Positions 5,831 to 8,239 of a stretch of DNA of 8,239 nt are shown piece after piece; position 1 is the first letter of the stretch; each line of letters opens with the position of its first letter. Position numbers and translations under genes: made by a program. Source of the DNA: Acidobacteriota bacterium. GTDB lineage: Bacteria > Acidobacteriota > Terriglobia > Acidiferrales > UBA7541. The notes beneath the pieces were generated by a model. That model was not told the origin of the DNA. It ran no database searches and saw only the letters and a list, made by a program, of their open reading frames with translations. Where the stretch lies: assembly GCA_003224135.1 (NCBI GenBank), contig QHYO01000327.1, positions 1 to 8,239 of the forward strand, in the 5' to 3' direction.

Positions 5831-5845
5831 CTTTGTCTCCGTGGC
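5831..5845. repeat. Single CTTTGTCTCCGTGGC element
   Basis: This word is related to the TTTGTG-CTCC cluster at 1919-2010. It sits between the recA terminator and the stop codon of the convergent ABM-like gene. It is short, so chance is possible. Confidence 0.3.
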
Positions 5846-5856
5846 ATTTCTTTCCT

Positions 5857-6165
5857 CTATTGCTGCTCCGCCACCACTTCAAAATGCGCCGCCTTCGCAT
5901 CAAACCGCTTCAAATATTTCTTCCGCTCTTCCGGGATCACCGCCGTCTCATAATCCGGCCCCGCCAATGTCCGTATCCCCTCGATCGAATCCCACAACAG
6001 GACCGTCACAAACTCCACTTCCTCACCCACCATTCTGCGCAACAAATAACTCCCCGCGAATCCCGGCATCTTGCTCACGCCCGGCAACAATTCCGGCTTC
6101 AAATGCGCTTCATACCCATCCGCATCCTCCACCTTGGTCCACCCGTGCCACACTCGTGCAATCAC
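5857..6165 (-). CDS. Antibiotic biosynthesis monooxygenase (ABM)-like domain protein, 102 aa
   Basis: This is a small dimeric alpha/beta-barrel-type protein. The order is strand MIARVWHGWTK (1-11), then a helix with DADGYEAHLKPELLPGVSKMPGFAGSYLLRR (14-44), strand EEVEFVTVLLWDS (48-60), helix IEGIRTLAG, and a last strand AAHFEVVAE. The PGFAGSYLLRR...VEFVTVLLWDS pattern is typical of ABM/NIPSNAP-like proteins, which range from quinol monooxygenases and haem-degrading enzymes to proteins of unknown activity. Despite the family name there is no sign of an antibiotic pathway. Length (about 100 aa) is normal. The start is GTG 6165-6163, supported by AAGGAGG (6176-6170) four bases upstream, the strongest ribosome site in the window. 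It is monocistronic and converges on recA. Confidence 0.85.
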   Translation of the reverse strand: MIARVWHGWTKVEDADGYEAHLKPELLPGVSKMPGFAGSYLLRRMVGEEVEFVTVLLWDSIEGIRTLAGPDYETAVIPEERKKYLKRFDAKAAHFEVVAEQQ

Positions 6166-6169
6166 AAGC

Positions 6170-6176
6170 CCTCCTT
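6170..6176 (-). promoter_or_regulatory. Perfect Shine-Dalgarno AAGGAGG before a GTG start
   Basis: On the minus strand AAGGAGG is followed by GCTT and then GTG 6165-6163. It decides the non-ATG start of the ABM-like protein. No clear promoter was found upstream; TATACA near 6240 has no matching -35 box. Confidence 0.75.
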
Positions 6177-6257
6177 GGAATCGCCTCTAGAATTTTTCAA
6201 CCATTAACAATTCCTGCCGATTGGGTTCGCCGCAGTGTATACCTCTTTAACCGTTCC

Positions 6258-7243
6258 ATGAATTTATCCTTCAACGGTTCCGAGAGCCGCAGTGCATTGC
6301 GCGTCAAGCGTGCACGAGTCAAAAAGAAGGGTGATGAAGGGAAAGCCAGAAGCAGAGTCGGTGGCTTTGCCATTCCATTTGCCTACGCGCAGCAACGATT
6401 ATCGCGTGCCAGTGATCATCTCCAGATTGCGCTGGCCCTCTTTCCGCTGGGCGCCGAAGCCAATGAGCTGATGGGATTGGTATTTTTGCAAGCCAATGAC
6501 GGCCACGCGGCCACGAAAAGTTTTGATGTCGTGGCCAGCCAGAGCTTCCCGTTTCGTTTTACGCCGAATTGCGCGGTCACAAGCAAGATCAGGCCGTAAA
6601 GTGCGAGCTAAGCCGTGATCGAATGCGGCTGATCTATCTTTCGTCGTATGACAAGAATGGAAAGACCGCCCCGCCCAGTAAGCCTGCTGGAGAAGACGGC
6701 CTGGGAGACTTGGTGGTAGAACCTTCTGATCAGCGCCAAAAGGTGTTCGACTCTCTCGATCTAAAACCGAACGGCATTAAGAAAGTTGAAACAGACAAAA
6801 GGCTTCTAAAGCTGAAACTTGCTCAACAGGACATCACGCTGTCTCCGATTTACCTGCCCTCGTATACTCCAATCGAAGGTCCGCAGGCGCGGCGTTTTGC
6901 CAACAACTACACCAGGCTGTTTGTTCGCTATCCGGGTTTGGAAGATTCAAAGCTCGGTACGGAAGGAATGAGCGGCGGTGAAAAATTTGTGATGGGATAC
7001 AAAATTGCCAACGCCAGCGTGGATATGGCGATATCTGGTTTCAGTCCCATTGGGGCGATATCCAGCGTGCAGGACGCAATTTCCGTTGCGCGAACCATTC
7101 GCTCGGCAATGGCTTCGGTAAGTGTCAACTTCGCGACATGGGAAAAAAACGTCGATGACCAACAGCAACTTCTCGCCGGAAAATCATTCAAGGCCATTCC
7201 AACCCAGGCAGCCAATCTGGCATTTGTGCAAGATACGAAATAG
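6258..7243 (+). pseudogene. TPR-type protein gene broken by a one-base frameshift near 6545
   Basis: Two adjacent frames read as one protein. The first carries a TPR-like helix pair: RLSRASDHLQIALALFPLG, then EANELMGLVFLQANDGHAATKSFDVVASQS (6396-6545). The next frame, one base back, carries LPVSFYAELRGHKQDQAVKCELSRD and a long downstream domain (RLIYLSSYDKNGKTAPPSKPAGEDGLGDLV, IYLPSYTPIEGPQARRFANNYTRLFVRYPGLED) ending at TAG 7241-7243. Losing one C in AGC-CTT explains the break. I recall acidobacterial TPR proteins that run through this junction in one frame; this is memory, not a search. The downstream frame has no ribosome site near its first possible start (TTG 6569). The 5' boundary is unclear: 6258 is the first in-frame ATG, it lacks a good ribosome site, and sequence before about 6370 does not look like the family, so the front may be missing too. 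A sequencing error is the alternative. Confidence 0.6.
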
Positions 7244-7438
7244 GCGCCGCAAAGCTCGCAACAATTACCTTCGGCTACGATGCTGCACGCCCAAAATGTG
7301 CCTTTTTTCGGTGCGATACCCTCGGTGTTGGTGGATGCCTTTTTTGCCTTCTTGGCTACTGCGTCGAATGTTCCCGCCGCCCCAGTGGGAATCGCCGCCT
7401 CGATTGCCCGTACAACCCATACAAATCGTTTGACTTAG
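7244..7438 (+). other. In-frame open continuation after the pseudogene stop
   Basis: The frame of the broken TPR gene stays open for 64 more codons after TAG 7241-7243, to TAG 7436-7438. The extra sequence reads as a Gln/Ser/Pro linker (APQSSQQLPS), then a hydrophobic segment NVPFFGAIPSVLVDAFFAFL and an Ala-rich end. A CAG-to-TAG change would turn the stop into Gln in that Gln-rich linker. It may be the original C-terminus or only a chance open stretch. The following bases 7439-7649 show nothing I can name except the ribosome site of the next gene. Confidence 0.25.
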
Positions 7439-7649
7439 TATGGACGATAGCGTACCGTCTCACTTGCAAACTGACAGAGCGACTAGGTACGGAGCTCTTC
7501 GTCCTCCTACAAAGAACTTGTCCTCCCTTCCTAAGTGATTTCGTTTACTTTGTCCCAATTTGCCAGGCCTCGGATCTCCGATGACCTGCACACAGGCCAC
7601 AGGTCCCTCGTACCAAGGTTCCAAAATCGAAACAAATAGGGAGAAGTCT

Positions 7650-8090
7650 ATGAAGAGAATTTGGACAGTGTGTTTGATCGCTTTGCTTTCGTTAGGAAGC
7701 GCGTCATTGTTGCAAGCCCAGACCGGGACAGAGAAGTCTGTAGCGGCGTTGGAACAACAATGGCTTCAGTCACAAAAGACGAATAATTCTGAACTCGTCG
7801 CCCCGCTGCTGGCTGAAAAATTCATCAATACCGGGCGAGATGGGAAAGTAACCGACCGCACCGCAACGCTGGCAACAGCGAAAGCAACCAAATACAACAG
7901 CGTCGACTACGACGATTTGAAAGTAACAGTATTTGGCAATACCGCCATCGCTACGGGCGGCTTCAGCGCGAAGGGCATCGATCCGTCAGGAAAGGCGTTC
8001 GAGACGCATGAACGCTTCACCGATACCTGGGTGAAGATGTCCGGCGGCAAATGGCAGTGCGTAGCAAGCCACGGCTCGCCAGTCGTTTAG
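7650..8090 (+). CDS. Secreted DUF4440 / SnoaL-like (NTF2-fold) protein, 146 aa
   Basis: The protein starts with a signal peptide, MKRIWTVCLIALLSLGSASLLQA, probably cut near residue 23 or 24, so the mature form is exported, likely periplasmic. The mature part is a single cystatin/NTF2-like domain: helix EKSVAALEQQWLQSQKTNN (28-46), PLLAEKFINTGRDGKVTDRTATLA (52-75), strands DDLKVTVFGNTAIATGGF (88-105), and a final hairpin ERFTDTWVKMSGGKWQCVASHGS (121-143). The W-x-C-V-A-S-H ending is typical of DUF4440 proteins. No catalytic residues can be assigned, and many members have no known activity. ATG 7650 follows AGGGAG (7638-7643) at six bases; in-frame starts at 7560 and 7581 would place an unrelated polar stretch before the signal peptide. 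It is a lone gene. Confidence 0.9.
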   Translation: MKRIWTVCLIALLSLGSASLLQAQTGTEKSVAALEQQWLQSQKTNNSELVAPLLAEKFINTGRDGKVTDRTATLATAKATKYNSVDYDDLKVTVFGNTAIATGGFSAKGIDPSGKAFETHERFTDTWVKMSGGKWQCVASHGSPVV

Positions 8091-8135
8091 AAAAGAAGCC
8101 GCGCAGAACTATCCACAGAGCCGGACCCACAGATT

Positions 8136-8160
8136 GAAAGGGCGGCTCTTTCTATTTTTC
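8136..8160 (+). terminator. Probable terminator of the DUF4440 gene
   Basis: GAAAGG pairs with TCTTTC (six pairs, one G-T) around the loop GCGGC at 8136-8152, followed by TATTTTTC. It lies 45 bases after the stop. The stem is short but the T-run is good. Nothing recognisable follows to the window end. Confidence 0.5.
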
Positions 8161-8239
8161 AGCGTACGTAGGGCCAATCCCGCGCGGGAGACAGGCCTTC
8201 CCATCTCTAGAGTCCGTGTTTACGAATTTGGTCCGATAT

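Noticed and set aside
5841..6257. 5' part of a long plus-strand frame (GTG 5841) leading into the TPR pseudogene
   Set aside because: This part is antisense to the well-supported ABM-like gene and is Pro/Ser-rich; only the 3' part, after about 6370, looks like protein.
7280..7438. 52-codon frame from ATG 7280 as a free-standing mini-gene
   Set aside because: No ribosome site precedes the ATG; it is better explained as the in-frame tail of the broken TPR gene.
1..8239. CRISPR array, tRNA, rRNA, phage or intact IS genes
   Set aside because: No regularly spaced repeats, no cloverleaf-like region or conserved rRNA words, and no transposase, integrase or phage protein were seen in any frame.

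Overview
The window looks like chromosomal DNA from a soil-type Acidobacteriota (Terriglobia-like). The grounds are GC-rich codon third positions, purine-rich Shine-Dalgarno sites (GGAGG, AAGGAGG, GAGGTG), and proteins that resemble families I associate with that phylum. The phylum call is inference from general resemblance, not from a search.

Layout. The left edge (1-312, +) is the C-terminal end of a metal-dependent amidohydrolase. It converges on a GcvT-family folate-binding aminomethyltransferase homologue (minus strand, best start a TTG at 1644). That gene has a promoter with a perfect TATAAT near 1792-1821, and a dispersed GTCAT...GGATCTC repeat lies in its leader. A roughly 400-base gene-free stretch with degenerate T/C-rich repeats follows. 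Next come an unrecognised 198-aa protein (2126-2722, +), a 500-base gap with two stem-loops (3047-3125), and a short-chain 3-hydroxyacyl-CoA dehydrogenase (3222-4082, +). After these are a long hairpin (4104-4142), a 68-aa protein with Cys/His clusters at both ends (4185-4391, +), a second copy of the GTCAT...GGATCTC repeat, and recA (4654-5766, +). recA ends in a strong terminator hairpin.

Downstream of recA is a convergent antibiotic-biosynthesis-monooxygenase-like (ABM) small protein (5857-6165, minus; GTG start with a perfect AAGGAGG). It is followed by a broken TPR-type gene (about 6258-7243, +) carrying a one-base frameshift near 6545 and possibly a nonsense mutation at 7241. Last is a secreted DUF4440/SnoaL-like protein (7650-8090, +) with a probable terminator.

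The genes do not form one pathway. Almost every gene is its own transcription unit, separated by 100-500 bases, and strands switch several times. recA (recombination and SOS), the acyl-CoA dehydrogenase (fatty-acid or butanoyl-CoA metabolism) and the GcvT-like protein (one-carbon metabolism) are housekeeping or metabolic genes. I see no defence system, CRISPR array, prophage or intact transposon. The most interesting items are the frameshifted TPR gene with an in-frame tail, the two-hairpin leader before the dehydrogenase, the dispersed repeat pair, the Cys/His mini-protein, and the RecA Walker A substitution and basic tail.
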